From the NCBI GenBank assembly GCA_964626055.1, contig CAZVDF010000005.1, forward strand, positions 1 through 64,000: 64,000 bases of DNA, given 5' to 3'. Positions 28,049-35,680 of this stretch are shown one piece after another. The position numbers were made by a program, and so were the translations under genes. Origin of the DNA: JAFGSG01 sp964626055 (lineage in GTDB: Bacteria > Spirochaetota > UBA4802 > JAFGDQ01). Every line of letters starts with the position of its first letter. Positions within the stretch are counted from its first letter, which is position 1. The notes beneath the pieces were generated by a model. The model saw only the letters and a list, made by a program, of their open reading frames with translations, did not search any database and had not been told where the DNA came from.

Positions 28049-29998
28049 ATGAAAACAAATACCGCAGAAAAATATCCCAACATTTTTCAGCCGGGCCGAA
28101 TAGGTAAATTCGAAACAAAGAACAGAATAAAATACGCGGCTACGGAAACAAATTTTCCTTACGGCGACGGTTTTGTCAGCGACAAAGAAGTCGCATATAT
28201 GGAAGCGCAGGCAAGGGGAGGCGCCGGAATTATAACCACTCAGGGAGCATATCCCGACAGTAAAGGCGAAGGCAAAGGCTTTAAAGGCTCCATGGCTATT
28301 TACGACGACAGGTTCATACCCGGTCTTGCCCGCATAGCGGATGTTATACGCAGACACAATGCCCTTTCGTGTCTGCAGATATTGCACTGCGGCAGGGAAG
28401 GCGGTGTTGAGCTCGATTATTGCCTTATGCCTTCCGTTGTCCCTCAGAAGCTGTCGTATTTCAAATCTCCGCGCGAAATTTCGAAAGACGGAATAAAACA
28501 GGCCGTAAATGACCATATCGAAGCTGCGAGGCGCGCTAAGGATGCCGGTTTCGACATGGTGGAACTTTCCGGAATTGTTGGTTATCTTATCTCGACATTT
28601 ATTTCCAGATACACGAATAAAAGAAGCGATGAATACGGAGGCGATCTGCGCGCCAGATGCAGATTGATGATCGAGATCCTTCAGGGGATTAAAGATCGCG
28701 TAGGAGATATGCCAGTCGGCATAAGGCTTTGCGGCCACGAATTGCTGGACGACCGCGGAGGCAATTCGATGGATGAGAGCATAGAGAGTTTCGCAATAGC
28801 GGAAGAAGCAGGGGCCGACTTTTTAAGCGTTACGATCGGGTGGCATGAGTCGTCCCGGTCGGTCATTACAAGGGATGTGCCTATGGGACACTGGCTTCCC
28901 GTAGCCCAGGCTGTGAGGAAGAAAGTCAATGTTCCGGTAATGATGGCTTTCAGGCAGTTTCTTCCGGATATTCCGGAAAAAGCGATAGCCGGAAAACAGA
29001 TTGATTTCTGGGAAATGTGCAGGCCGATGATAGCAGATCCTGAGCTCCCTCTTAAGGCAAGGGAAGGCCGGGAAGACGAGATTATACCGTGCGTTGCCTG
29101 CAATCTTTGTTTTTCCAGGTTATATTATCATCAGCCCATAATGTGCACGGTGAGGCCTAGCCTCGGGCGTGAAGGAGAAAAAGACTGGGGTTATTACGGA
29201 TTCTCTCCAGCCGAAAAGAGAAAGAAAGTCGTAATTGTCGGCGGCGGGCCGTCCGGGCTTCAATGCGCAGTCGTTGCGGCAGGCCGGGGTCACAGAGTTA
29301 CGGTATATGAAAAAGAAAACAGCCTCGGCGGCAGTTTATTGCTTGCATCGAAGGTCGATGATGGAGCCGTCGAACTGTTAAGGCCGGTGAAAACTCTGGA
29401 AGCTCTTTGCAGAAAGGCGGGCGTCGATATCCGAACCGGCACAGAATTTACTGTAGATATGTTAAAACAAATGCATAAAAATAAAGAAGTCGATGCAGTC
29501 GTAATTGCTTCCGGCCCGTCAATTAAAAAAGTTACGGATGTTTTTACTCCTTACGAAATTATTGGCGAAGGGAAAAAACCCGGACGCAATGTAGTTATAA
29601 TCGGAGGCAGCGGGGCAGGTCTTGGCGCGGTCGTGTTTCTATTAAGAAATAATGAATATCAGATAACGATAATAGAAGAGGGATTGAAGATCGGCCGTGA
29701 TGTGAACCCGTTTTATTTATGGCAGTATTTGGCGCAGATGAAAAAAAGAAAAGTGATTTTCCATACTCGGTCAAAGATAATTGAAATTAAAGATAAAAGA
29801 GTTTATTTTACCGGCCCTAAAGGCGATGTTGTTTTGAATCCCGACAGCATAATTATGTCAGAGCTCCAGCCAGACACTATCTGGCATAAAGCGGTCAGGA
29901 GCATAAATATGGATATATACTTCATAGGAGATGCGAAAAAACCGAGACGACTTCAGAATGCAATACACGACGGATATCGTGTAGGGATGGCGCTATGA
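28049..29998 (+). CDS. OYE-like NADH:flavin oxidoreductase with Fe-S and FAD domains
   Basis: The 649-residue protein has the architecture of 2,4-dienoyl-CoA reductase, trimethylamine dehydrogenase and BaiCD/BaiH-type enzymes. An FMN TIM barrel (about 10-345) carries the RYTNKRSDEYGG motif. A [4Fe-4S] motif CVACNLCFSRLYYHQPIMC follows. The C-terminal half has FAD/NAD Rossmann domains with VVIVGGGPSGLQCAV and VVIIGGSGAGLGAVV. Such enzymes reduce activated C=C bonds using NAD(P)H. The next gene, overlapping by four bases, is a ferredoxin that may be its electron partner. The substrate is unknown. Confidence 0.9.
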   Translation: MKTNTAEKYPNIFQPGRIGKFETKNRIKYAATETNFPYGDGFVSDKEVAYMEAQARGGAGIITTQGAYPDSKGEGKGFKGSMAIYDDRFIPGLARIADVIRRHNALSCLQILHCGREGGVELDYCLMPSVVPQKLSYFKSPREISKDGIKQAVNDHIEAARRAKDAGFDMVELSGIVGYLISTFISRYTNKRSDEYGGDLRARCRLMIEILQGIKDRVGDMPVGIRLCGHELLDDRGGNSMDESIESFAIAEEAGADFLSVTIGWHESSRSVITRDVPMGHWLPVAQAVRKKVNVPVMMAFRQFLPDIPEKAIAGKQIDFWEMCRPMIADPELPLKAREGREDEIIPCVACNLCFSRLYYHQPIMCTVRPSLGREGEKDWGYYGFSPAEKRKKVVIVGGGPSGLQCAVVAAGRGHRVTVYEKENSLGGSLLLASKVDDGAVELLRPVKTLEALCRKAGVDIRTGTEFTVDMLKQMHKNKEVDAVVIASGPSIKKVTDVFTPYEIIGEGKKPGRNVVIIGGSGAGLGAVVFLLRNNEYQITIIEEGLKIGRDVNPFYLWQYLAQMKKRKVIFHTRSKIIEIKDKRVYFTGPKGDVVLNPDSIIMSELQPDTIWHKAVRSINMDIYFIGDAKKPRRLQNAIHDGYRVGMAL

Positions 29999-30186
29999 TA
30001 CCGGTGATTAAAGAAAATGCGTGCACAGGCTGCGGCAGCTGCGTTGAGGTCTGCCCTCCGCAGGCTATATTTCTCAAGGACGATGTCGCTTTTATTGAAA
30101 GCGATCTTTGCGAGGAGTGCGGCTTTTGTGCTGCGGAATGTCCTGTCGACGCCATCCTGATACCGTTTCCGATGTCCGGGAAATGA
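29995..30186 (+). CDS. 2[4Fe-4S] ferredoxin
   Basis: The 63-residue protein has two complete CxxCxxCxxxCP motifs, with Cys10/13/16/20 and Cys39/42/45/49, so it carries two [4Fe-4S] clusters. The start overlaps the stop of the flavoenzyme gene (ATGA), implying translational coupling and a shared role in electron transfer. The next gene is convergent on the minus strand, 10 bases away. Confidence 0.93.
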   Translation: MIPVIKENACTGCGSCVEVCPPQAIFLKDDVAFIESDLCEECGFCAAECPVDAILIPFPMSGK

Positions 30187-30196
30187 AAAATTTTTT

Positions 30197-30952
30197 CTAT
30201 TTCTTTTTAAAGAATCCTTCAATTCTTTCCTTGAATTCTTTTTTACCCGAAAGTTCCGTTACAAACTGCCGTTCTTTATCCAGTTGAGATTCAAGCCCGG
30301 AATAGAGCGATATATTTACCAGCTCTTTAAATTGCCCGATAGTTTCCATCGGCAGGGCTTTTAGCTCGTCAATAAGTTTCTGAAGACTTGTTTCAAGTTC
30401 ATTCTCCTCAACTACAAAATTAACGAGACCAAGTTCCAGCGCTTGATCCGCAGAAATATTTTTTGATAACAAATACAGTTCGTTGAATCTTTTTGCGCCA
30501 ACTATCCGCGATATTAAAATGCTTCCCCCGCCGTCGGGCGTAAGGCCTATTCTTCGATAGCCGAGATTCATGATCGATTTCGATGCGGCAATTGAAAGAT
30601 CACATGCAGCCGCGAGACCGGCGCCAGCGCCTATGGCAAGGCCTTCAATAACGGCAATGACAATGGAGCCGCTATACCTGATGATTTTTATAATTTTATT
30701 AAAGAGTTCAGCTTCTTCATCCACAAGCGCTTCCTTGTCCTTTGCATCTTTGAAGTCGAACAGATCTCCGCCTGAACAAAATACTTTGCCGGAGCCTCTT
30801 AAAACAATAACAGAGGGCTTTTTTTCTTCGACATTCTTTAATGCTTCGTGAAGCGCCTTAAATAAAGCGAGGTTGAGAGCGTTTTTTTTATCCGGTCTGT
30901 TAAGAGTAATTGTGCAAACGTCGTCTCTAAACGATGTAAATACATTATCCAT
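30197..30952 (-). CDS. Enoyl-CoA hydratase/isomerase family protein (crotonase)
   Basis: The 251-residue protein has the crotonase fold, with the oxyanion-hole segments SGGDLFDFKDA and IEGLAIGAGAGLAAACDLSIA. At the second catalytic position the usual Glu is not obvious (RIGLTPDGGGS has Asp), so it may be an isomerase or another crotonase activity rather than a classical hydratase. An AAGGAG site precedes the ATG. It is on the minus strand with three further genes upstream. A second, more canonical crotonase lies at 39165. Confidence 0.87.
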   Translation of the reverse strand: MDNVFTSFRDDVCTITLNRPDKKNALNLALFKALHEALKNVEEKKPSVIVLRGSGKVFCSGGDLFDFKDAKDKEALVDEEAELFNKIIKIIRYSGSIVIAVIEGLAIGAGAGLAAACDLSIAASKSIMNLGYRRIGLTPDGGGSILISRIVGAKRFNELYLLSKNISADQALELGLVNFVVEENELETSLQKLIDELKALPMETIGQFKELVNISLYSGLESQLDKERQFVTELSGKKEFKERIEGFFKKK

Positions 30953-30976
30953 ATAGTATCTCCTTTGAGTGTTCTT

Positions 30977-31516
30977 TCAGCCGCGTTTTGGCTTCAGTTT
31001 TTCTTCAAGCTTTTGTTTCAGCTTTTTTACCGCAATGCTGAAATTTTTTGGAAATATCTCAGAAATTCTGATGTCGTCAGGCAACGATTCATAATAATTT
31101 ATTGCTGTCATCTGGACTTTGGGATCGGTGCTGTTTACTGCTGATTTGATGGGCCCTCCGATGAACGCGTTAGGCAGCAGTTTAATTGCTTCGGCTGCCT
31201 CCACAGGTTCTCTCGGTGTTTCATAATTGTAAGACTCCGTTCTGTCGTGAATGCCTTTATAATTGGATTCGATAATATGCATAATCGCTTTCGCGGAAGC
31301 TATATGGAGTTTTTTGAGGACATCATTCGTTTCCTTATATATTTTCAGCTTTTTGCTTTCGCTGTCCCTAGGTATTTGAGGTAATTCCTGCAGCATCTTA
31401 AGCGCATTAAGTTTTGTATTTATATCTTCCTTCTGTAAAAATCCGATAATTTTCTCAGCTGCAGATATTATTTCCCTAAAAAATTCGATATTGTGTTGAG
31501 TTGCTTTACCCGGCAT
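30977..31516 (-). CDS. Unknown helical cytoplasmic protein
   Basis: I do not recognise this 179-residue protein. It has no signal peptide or membrane segment and is predicted mostly helical by eye. A Lys-rich C-terminal tail (KKLKQKLEEKLKPKRG) could bind nucleic acid or form a coiled coil. Helical pairs resembling HEAT repeats may be present, but this is weak. The start has a strong AAGGAGG site. It lies 24 bases before the crotonase gene on the same strand, so they may be co-transcribed. Confidence 0.6.
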   Translation of the reverse strand: MPGKATQHNIEFFREIISAAEKIIGFLQKEDINTKLNALKMLQELPQIPRDSESKKLKIYKETNDVLKKLHIASAKAIMHIIESNYKGIHDRTESYNYETPREPVEAAEAIKLLPNAFIGGPIKSAVNSTDPKVQMTAINYYESLPDDIRISEIFPKNFSIAVKKLKQKLEEKLKPKRG

Positions 31517-31531
31517 TTTTTCCTCCTTAAA

Positions 31532-32020
31532 TTAAAACTTTTTGCTTAAATAAAGAAAATAGCCTCCTTCATTTGATGATCGTTCCTTTCTTTTATTGTT
31601 CTCTTCCATTGTCATCCATGCTTCGCGTGCCGCAATCGCAGAACTGATGCCGAAAGTGCTTATCAGGAGAGCAGGTTTGTAATCCTTCCAGACATTTTGA
31701 TCCGGATCCTGTTTTTTGATAACACTATAAGTATGCAGCGTGGCGAATGTTAAAATGAAAACAAACGGCGCTGAAATAAAAAAAGTGATCTCGAATCTGC
31801 GAAGGGGGCTTTCCAATTCCGTTTTACCGGCGGGCTTGTCTTCAAAAATATCCGGTTCTTTTTTGCCGGCCTTTTTTCTATTGGCAGCAAGATAGTCCGA
31901 TCCGGCATACCGGAGATTTTCATCTGAAGTATATGTAAAATACCGGCCTTGTCCGTACCCGGGATTCCTTAATTGCAAAATAATAAAGATAATACTTAAA
32001 GTTAAATTAATTACTTTCAA
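31532..32020 (-). CDS. Unknown membrane protein with signal-like N-terminus
   Basis: The 162-residue protein has an N-terminal hydrophobic segment (3-19), a hydrophilic exported stretch (about 25-75) and two further hydrophobic segments (about 78-97 and 113-130). The start appears to be TTG, with a G-rich stretch upstream; no ATG is well placed. I do not recognise a family. It lies between mtnP and the helical unknown gene on the minus strand, with short gaps. Confidence 0.5.
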   Translation of the reverse strand: MKVINLTLSIIFIILQLRNPGYGQGRYFTYTSDENLRYAGSDYLAANRKKAGKKEPDIFEDKPAGKTELESPLRRFEITFFISAPFVFILTFATLHTYSVIKKQDPDQNVWKDYKPALLISTFGISSAIAAREAWMTMEENNKRKERSSNEGGYFLYLSKKF

Positions 32021-32048
32021 GAATATTGTATTCCCCCGACTATATGTA

Positions 32049-32909
32049 TTAAAAATACTCCGGGAATAATATTTTAAGTTTTTTTCGCTGTCTTGGATCC
32101 ATCTTTTCCGGAGCTGTAAGAATTGAATTTTTTACAGCTTCTTTACATTCGCATGTTCTTTCTTTTCCCAGGTGAGGCAGCATCGCCTTTAAAAGTTTTT
32201 TTGCATTGTCTGCATTTTTATTAAGGTTGCTTATCAGCATCTCCACGCTTACGTGCTCTTCGTCTTCTTTCCAGCAGTCGTAATCCGTACTCATGCAGAT
32301 AATTGTGTAGCAGATTTCAGCTTCGCGCGCAAGTTTCGCTTCGGGCAGCGTGCTCATATTTATTATGCCCGCGCCCCATGACCTGTACATATTGCTTTCC
32401 GCTCTTGTGGAAAACGCCGGTCCTTCCATGCATACGACGGTTTCATTTGCATGAAGTTTAAGGCCCTTTGCTTTGGCTACAGGTCTGATTATTTCCTGAA
32501 GCCTGGAACAGAACGGATGAGCGAAAGCTATATGTGCCGCGATACCGTTCCCAAAGAAAGTACTCGGCCTTGATTTTGTCCTGTCGATTACCTGGGAAGG
32601 GAGTACGAAATCCAGCGGCCTGATTTTTTCTTTAAGGCTGCCGACAGCGGAGAAAGCCAGAATTTCTTCAACGCCCAGCATCTTTAAAGCCGCAATATTT
32701 GCCCTTGAATTTACTTCATGAGGAAGAATGGAATGCCCTCTGCCGTGCCTTGGAAGGAATGCAGTTAAATTCCCTTCTACCCTGGCAATAACGATCGAAT
32801 CCGAAGGTTTTCCCCACGGAGTTTTCAAATTTAATTCTTTTATAATTTCAACTCCTTCTATTTCGTAAATACCCGAACCGCCTATGACTGCAGAGTTTAT
32901 TTTTTCCAT
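32049..32909 (-). CDS. mtnP: S-methyl-5'-thioadenosine phosphorylase
   Basis: This enzyme cleaves methylthioadenosine with phosphate to adenine and methylthioribose 1-phosphate in methionine salvage. The protein has the phosphate-binding GGSGIYE at the N-terminus, the FLPRHGRGHSILPHEVNSRANI motif and the family signature ETVVCMEGPAFSTRAES. STDYDCW in the specificity region has Asp residues typical of MTA phosphorylase rather than inosine or guanosine phosphorylase. The frame could open at a GTG (32927), but that codon is part of the likely GTGGAG ribosome site for the ATG at 32909, giving 286 residues. Confidence 0.92.
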   Translation of the reverse strand: MEKINSAVIGGSGIYEIEGVEIIKELNLKTPWGKPSDSIVIARVEGNLTAFLPRHGRGHSILPHEVNSRANIAALKMLGVEEILAFSAVGSLKEKIRPLDFVLPSQVIDRTKSRPSTFFGNGIAAHIAFAHPFCSRLQEIIRPVAKAKGLKLHANETVVCMEGPAFSTRAESNMYRSWGAGIINMSTLPEAKLAREAEICYTIICMSTDYDCWKEDEEHVSVEMLISNLNKNADNAKKLLKAMLPHLGKERTCECKEAVKNSILTAPEKMDPRQRKKLKILFPEYF

Positions 32910-32944
32910 TGAGTTGTTTTTCTCCACTTAGATTATTTCAAAAT

Positions 32945-32973
32945 TTAATATTATACGTTTACATTCATGTCAA
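32945..32973 (-). promoter_or_regulatory. Candidate sigma-70 promoter of mtnP
   Basis: On the minus strand TTGACA (32973-32968) is separated by 17 bases from TATTAA (32950-32945), 36 bases before the mtnP ATG. This is one of the best promoter matches in the window. Confidence 0.6.
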
Positions 32974-33057
32974 GATAAAATAAATTTTAGGTGTTAATGC
33001 AGGAAAATGCTCTATATACTTATTTTTTAAAAATTTGAAGTTTTAATAAATAGATCG

Positions 33058-33120
33058 ATGTAGCGTTCATTACACTTCATGTAGCATTCATCACATCTCA
33101 CATAACGTTTGTGACAATCC
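33058..33120 (+). repeat. Three tandem imperfect 21-bp repeats upstream of cas6
   Basis: Units 33058-33078, 33079-33099 and 33100-33120 follow the pattern ATGTAGCrTTCATyACAyyTC, with the third copy more diverged. The run ends exactly 21 bases before the cas6 ATG. In the cas6 frame the units contain stops, so they are not coding. They could be operator sites or a decayed repeat; the units are too short and have no spacers, so this is not a CRISPR array. Confidence 0.65.
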
Positions 33121-33141
33121 GGTTTACATAAAAAATCCATA

Positions 33142-33987
33142 ATGATATCTTCAATTTTATTCTATAAAGTTATACGGGACAGTCACGTGAGATTAGAAGT
33201 TGAGATTGGCTTTAAAAGTAAACCGCCTTTTTTAATTCCTGCTACTTATAGAAGGAATATAGTAAGCCTCATAAGAGAATCCGTAAGATCGACGGATACA
33301 ACCATGGATATTTACACCAAATATTGGGGCGAGGGCAATGCCCAAAGCATAAAACCGTACACATTTTTTTTGTCTATCCCGGGTGTAAATTATATAAATC
33401 TTAAACGAAAAAGATATATAGAAGCCCATGAAGATTCGGTAAAGCTGCATATTTCATCGAGCGATTCTATTCTTCTTTCAATCTTTCATAAATGGCTTAA
33501 CAATAATAAGCTGTTTAATTTATTTAATATTAATGTTGAAGTAGCGGGAATAAGTTTAAAAAACATTAAAACAATAAACTCGAGCTCCGTCACTTTTAAG
33601 ATTTTATCCCCTGTGATTGTAAGGGATACGGAAATCGAAGGAAGAAAGAGGAAGGGAACCGGATACTTATCCTGCAATGACCACGATTTTGAAGATTCCC
33701 TGTCGCATTCGATTCTGAATCTTTGCAGGCGTTTTTTATATAATAAAAGGATAAGCAGAAACGATATCGAGATCGATGCTTCTCTCTGCGCGCACTCGGT
33801 AATTTACCATTACATGGAGACAATCCCGGTTACCATAGGCCTGATAAAAATTAAAGCGGATGAAGATGTACTTGAGCTGGTATATAATACCGGTCTTGGA
33901 GCCAGGCGCAGCCAGGGATTCGGCATGGTCGAACTGGTGTCTGAATCCGGATTTGCGCCGGTGCCGGCAATGAAGGAACTCGCCTAG
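33142..33987 (+). CDS. cas6: CRISPR-associated endoribonuclease Cas6, orphan
   Basis: Cas6 cuts CRISPR precursor RNA inside the repeat to make guide RNAs. The 281-residue protein shows the family layout: an N-terminal RAMP-type fold with PATYRRNIVSLIRESV, the central KILSPVIVR strand, and the glycine-rich C-terminal loop GLGARRSQGFGM (251-262), which is the clearest signature. The catalytic residues of Cas6 vary and I cannot assign them. No other cas gene and no CRISPR array lies in the window, so it would act on a distant array, or on another RNA. Neighbours (mtnP, purine permease) are unrelated. Confidence 0.85.
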   Translation: MISSILFYKVIRDSHVRLEVEIGFKSKPPFLIPATYRRNIVSLIRESVRSTDTTMDIYTKYWGEGNAQSIKPYTFFLSIPGVNYINLKRKRYIEAHEDSVKLHISSSDSILLSIFHKWLNNNKLFNLFNINVEVAGISLKNIKTINSSSVTFKILSPVIVRDTEIEGRKRKGTGYLSCNDHDFEDSLSHSILNLCRRFLYNKRISRNDIEIDASLCAHSVIYHYMETIPVTIGLIKIKADEDVLELVYNTGLGARRSQGFGMVELVSESGFAPVPAMKELA

Positions 33988-34082
33988 AAAAATTAATTTT
34001 GTTCTTTGATTTTAATACCATCCTGAAAACCTGATTTGGAGTTCGTCCCAAAATCTATTCCCGAAACCTGATTAAATATTAT

Positions 34083-34111
34083 TTGACAAAATTAATTTTT
34101 ATTATTAGGGT
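34083..34111 (+). promoter_or_regulatory. Possible sigma-70 promoter of the purine permease gene
   Basis: TTGACA at 34083-34088 and TAGGGT at 34106-34111 are 17 bases apart, 43 bases before the start codon. The -35 is perfect, the -10 weak. I looked for a purine riboswitch here and did not see one. Confidence 0.4.
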
Positions 34112-34153
34112 TTTGGGCGTCATTTTAAAGAAATTTTTTAACAGGGGGGCTAT

Positions 34154-35470
34154 ATGTTTGAAAAACTTTTCAGGCTTAAGGAGAGAAATACAAGCGTAAA
34201 AATTGAAGTGCTGGCCGGTATTACGACTTTTATGACAATGGCATATATTATTGCGGCTAATCCGATGATCCTATCTGCTGCAGGGATGGACAAGGGCGCA
34301 GTAGTGCTGGCTACATGCATCGTGAGCGGCATCATTACTATTGTAATGGGATTGTTCTCGAACTACCCCATAGCGCTGGCGCCCGGAATGGGTATAAATG
34401 CGTTCTTTGCCTTCGCGATCTGCAAGGGAATGGGGATAGACTGGCGTGTTGGTCTTGGTTTCTTTTTTATTGAAGGTATAATAATTCTTATAGTCACAAT
34501 GACCAAGCTTCGGGAAACGGTAATCAATTCAATTCCGATGTCTTTAAAATGCGCAGTAAGCGTCGGTATCGGACTTTTCCTGGCTTTTATCGGATTCGAG
34601 AATGCCGGTTTTATCGCGAAATCCGATGCCACATTTATTACAATAGCCCAGATCGGGAATCCTGATATTTATCCGAAAATAATTCTTGTTGCAATAGTTC
34701 TGATATTTACTACGATCCTGCTGTTCAAGAAAATTAAGGGCGCAATTCTTATCGGAATAATTGTCGGCACCCTGCTGAGCTTTATACCGTTTTTTAATGC
34801 GAAAGGAGAGGCATTGCAGATACTTTCTCCGACTCTTGCTCCGACGTTTTTTCAACTCGATATACTCGGCGCTCTGCAATGGTCTTTTGCGGCGTTGATC
34901 GTTACCCTGCTGTTCGTGGATTTTTTTGATACTGCCGGTACCGTCATAGGTCTGGCTGTTAAAGCGAAAGTCGTTGATAGCAAGGGCAGGATCCCGGGGA
35001 TAGGGAGAGTACTCATCTCGGATTCTTTCGGACCGATCCTTGGCGCGCTGTTCGGAACATCGACTGTTACTTCATACATTGAAAGTGCTGCCGGCATAGA
35101 AGAGGGAGGAAAGACCGGTTTGACTGCAGTTGTTACAGGTGTCCTGTTCTTAATCGCTATCGTGGCTGCGCCGCTTATCGGCTTTGTCCCGTCTGCGGCA
35201 GTAGCCCCTGCGTTGATAATAGTCGGTATAATGATGATGGAATCGGTGACCAGAATAAATTTCTCCGATTACTCTGAAGCGGTGCCGGCGTTTATTACCA
35301 TAGCAGTCATGCCGTTTACTTACAGCATATCAAACGGTATCTTTATGGGATTTTTATCCTATGTTCTGATCAAATTGCTTTCAGGTAAGGCAAAAGAAAT
35401 TTCAATAATAATGTATATACTTGCAGTTTTCTTTTTGTTGTTCTTTATATTTAGCCCTGTATATAAATGA
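34154..35470 (+). CDS. NCS2-family adenine/guanine/hypoxanthine permease
   Basis: The 438-residue integral membrane protein has about 13 hydrophobic segments and matches the AzgA/GhxP type of NCS2 purine:proton symporters. Motifs include EVLAGITTFMTMAYIIAANP near the N-terminus, ALAPGMGINAFFAF, FDTAGTVIGLA and the SxxxSYIESAAGIEEGGKTGL-type segment with Glu and Thr residues that bind purine. It is monocistronic, with a strong terminator behind. Together with mtnP, which releases adenine, it fits purine salvage. Confidence 0.93.
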   Translation: MFEKLFRLKERNTSVKIEVLAGITTFMTMAYIIAANPMILSAAGMDKGAVVLATCIVSGIITIVMGLFSNYPIALAPGMGINAFFAFAICKGMGIDWRVGLGFFFIEGIIILIVTMTKLRETVINSIPMSLKCAVSVGIGLFLAFIGFENAGFIAKSDATFITIAQIGNPDIYPKIILVAIVLIFTTILLFKKIKGAILIGIIVGTLLSFIPFFNAKGEALQILSPTLAPTFFQLDILGALQWSFAALIVTLLFVDFFDTAGTVIGLAVKAKVVDSKGRIPGIGRVLISDSFGPILGALFGTSTVTSYIESAAGIEEGGKTGLTAVVTGVLFLIAIVAAPLIGFVPSAAVAPALIIVGIMMMESVTRINFSDYSEAVPAFITIAVMPFTYSISNGIFMGFLSYVLIKLLSGKAKEISIIMYILAVFFLLFFIFSPVYK

Positions 35471-35504
35471 AAAGATATATTTTAATAAAGCTGTTCTTTC
35501 AAAT

Positions 35505-35533
35505 AAAACCGCGCATTAATGCGCGGTTTTTTT
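35505..35533 (+). terminator. Rho-independent terminator after the purine permease gene
   Basis: A perfect palindrome, AAAACCGCGCAT and ATGCGCGGTTTT around TA, is followed by a run of T to 35533. Confidence 0.93.
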
Positions 35534-35680
35534 AATTTTTGACTTGATTTCTCCGGTTATTGTGACCGATGATATTCGGATGTCCATTTTTCGTATACCG
35601 GTATTTGATCACGGTTTTTATATCGACGGCAATATTTGAAATTCAATACTTAATATTATTAACCTGCGGGGATAAATGAA

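Noticed and set aside
33058..33141. CRISPR array next to cas6
   Set aside because: The 21-bp units are tandem, imperfect and have no spacers; there are only three.
34000..34150. Purine riboswitch before the permease gene
   Set aside because: No pair of conserved loops or purine aptamer core could be found.
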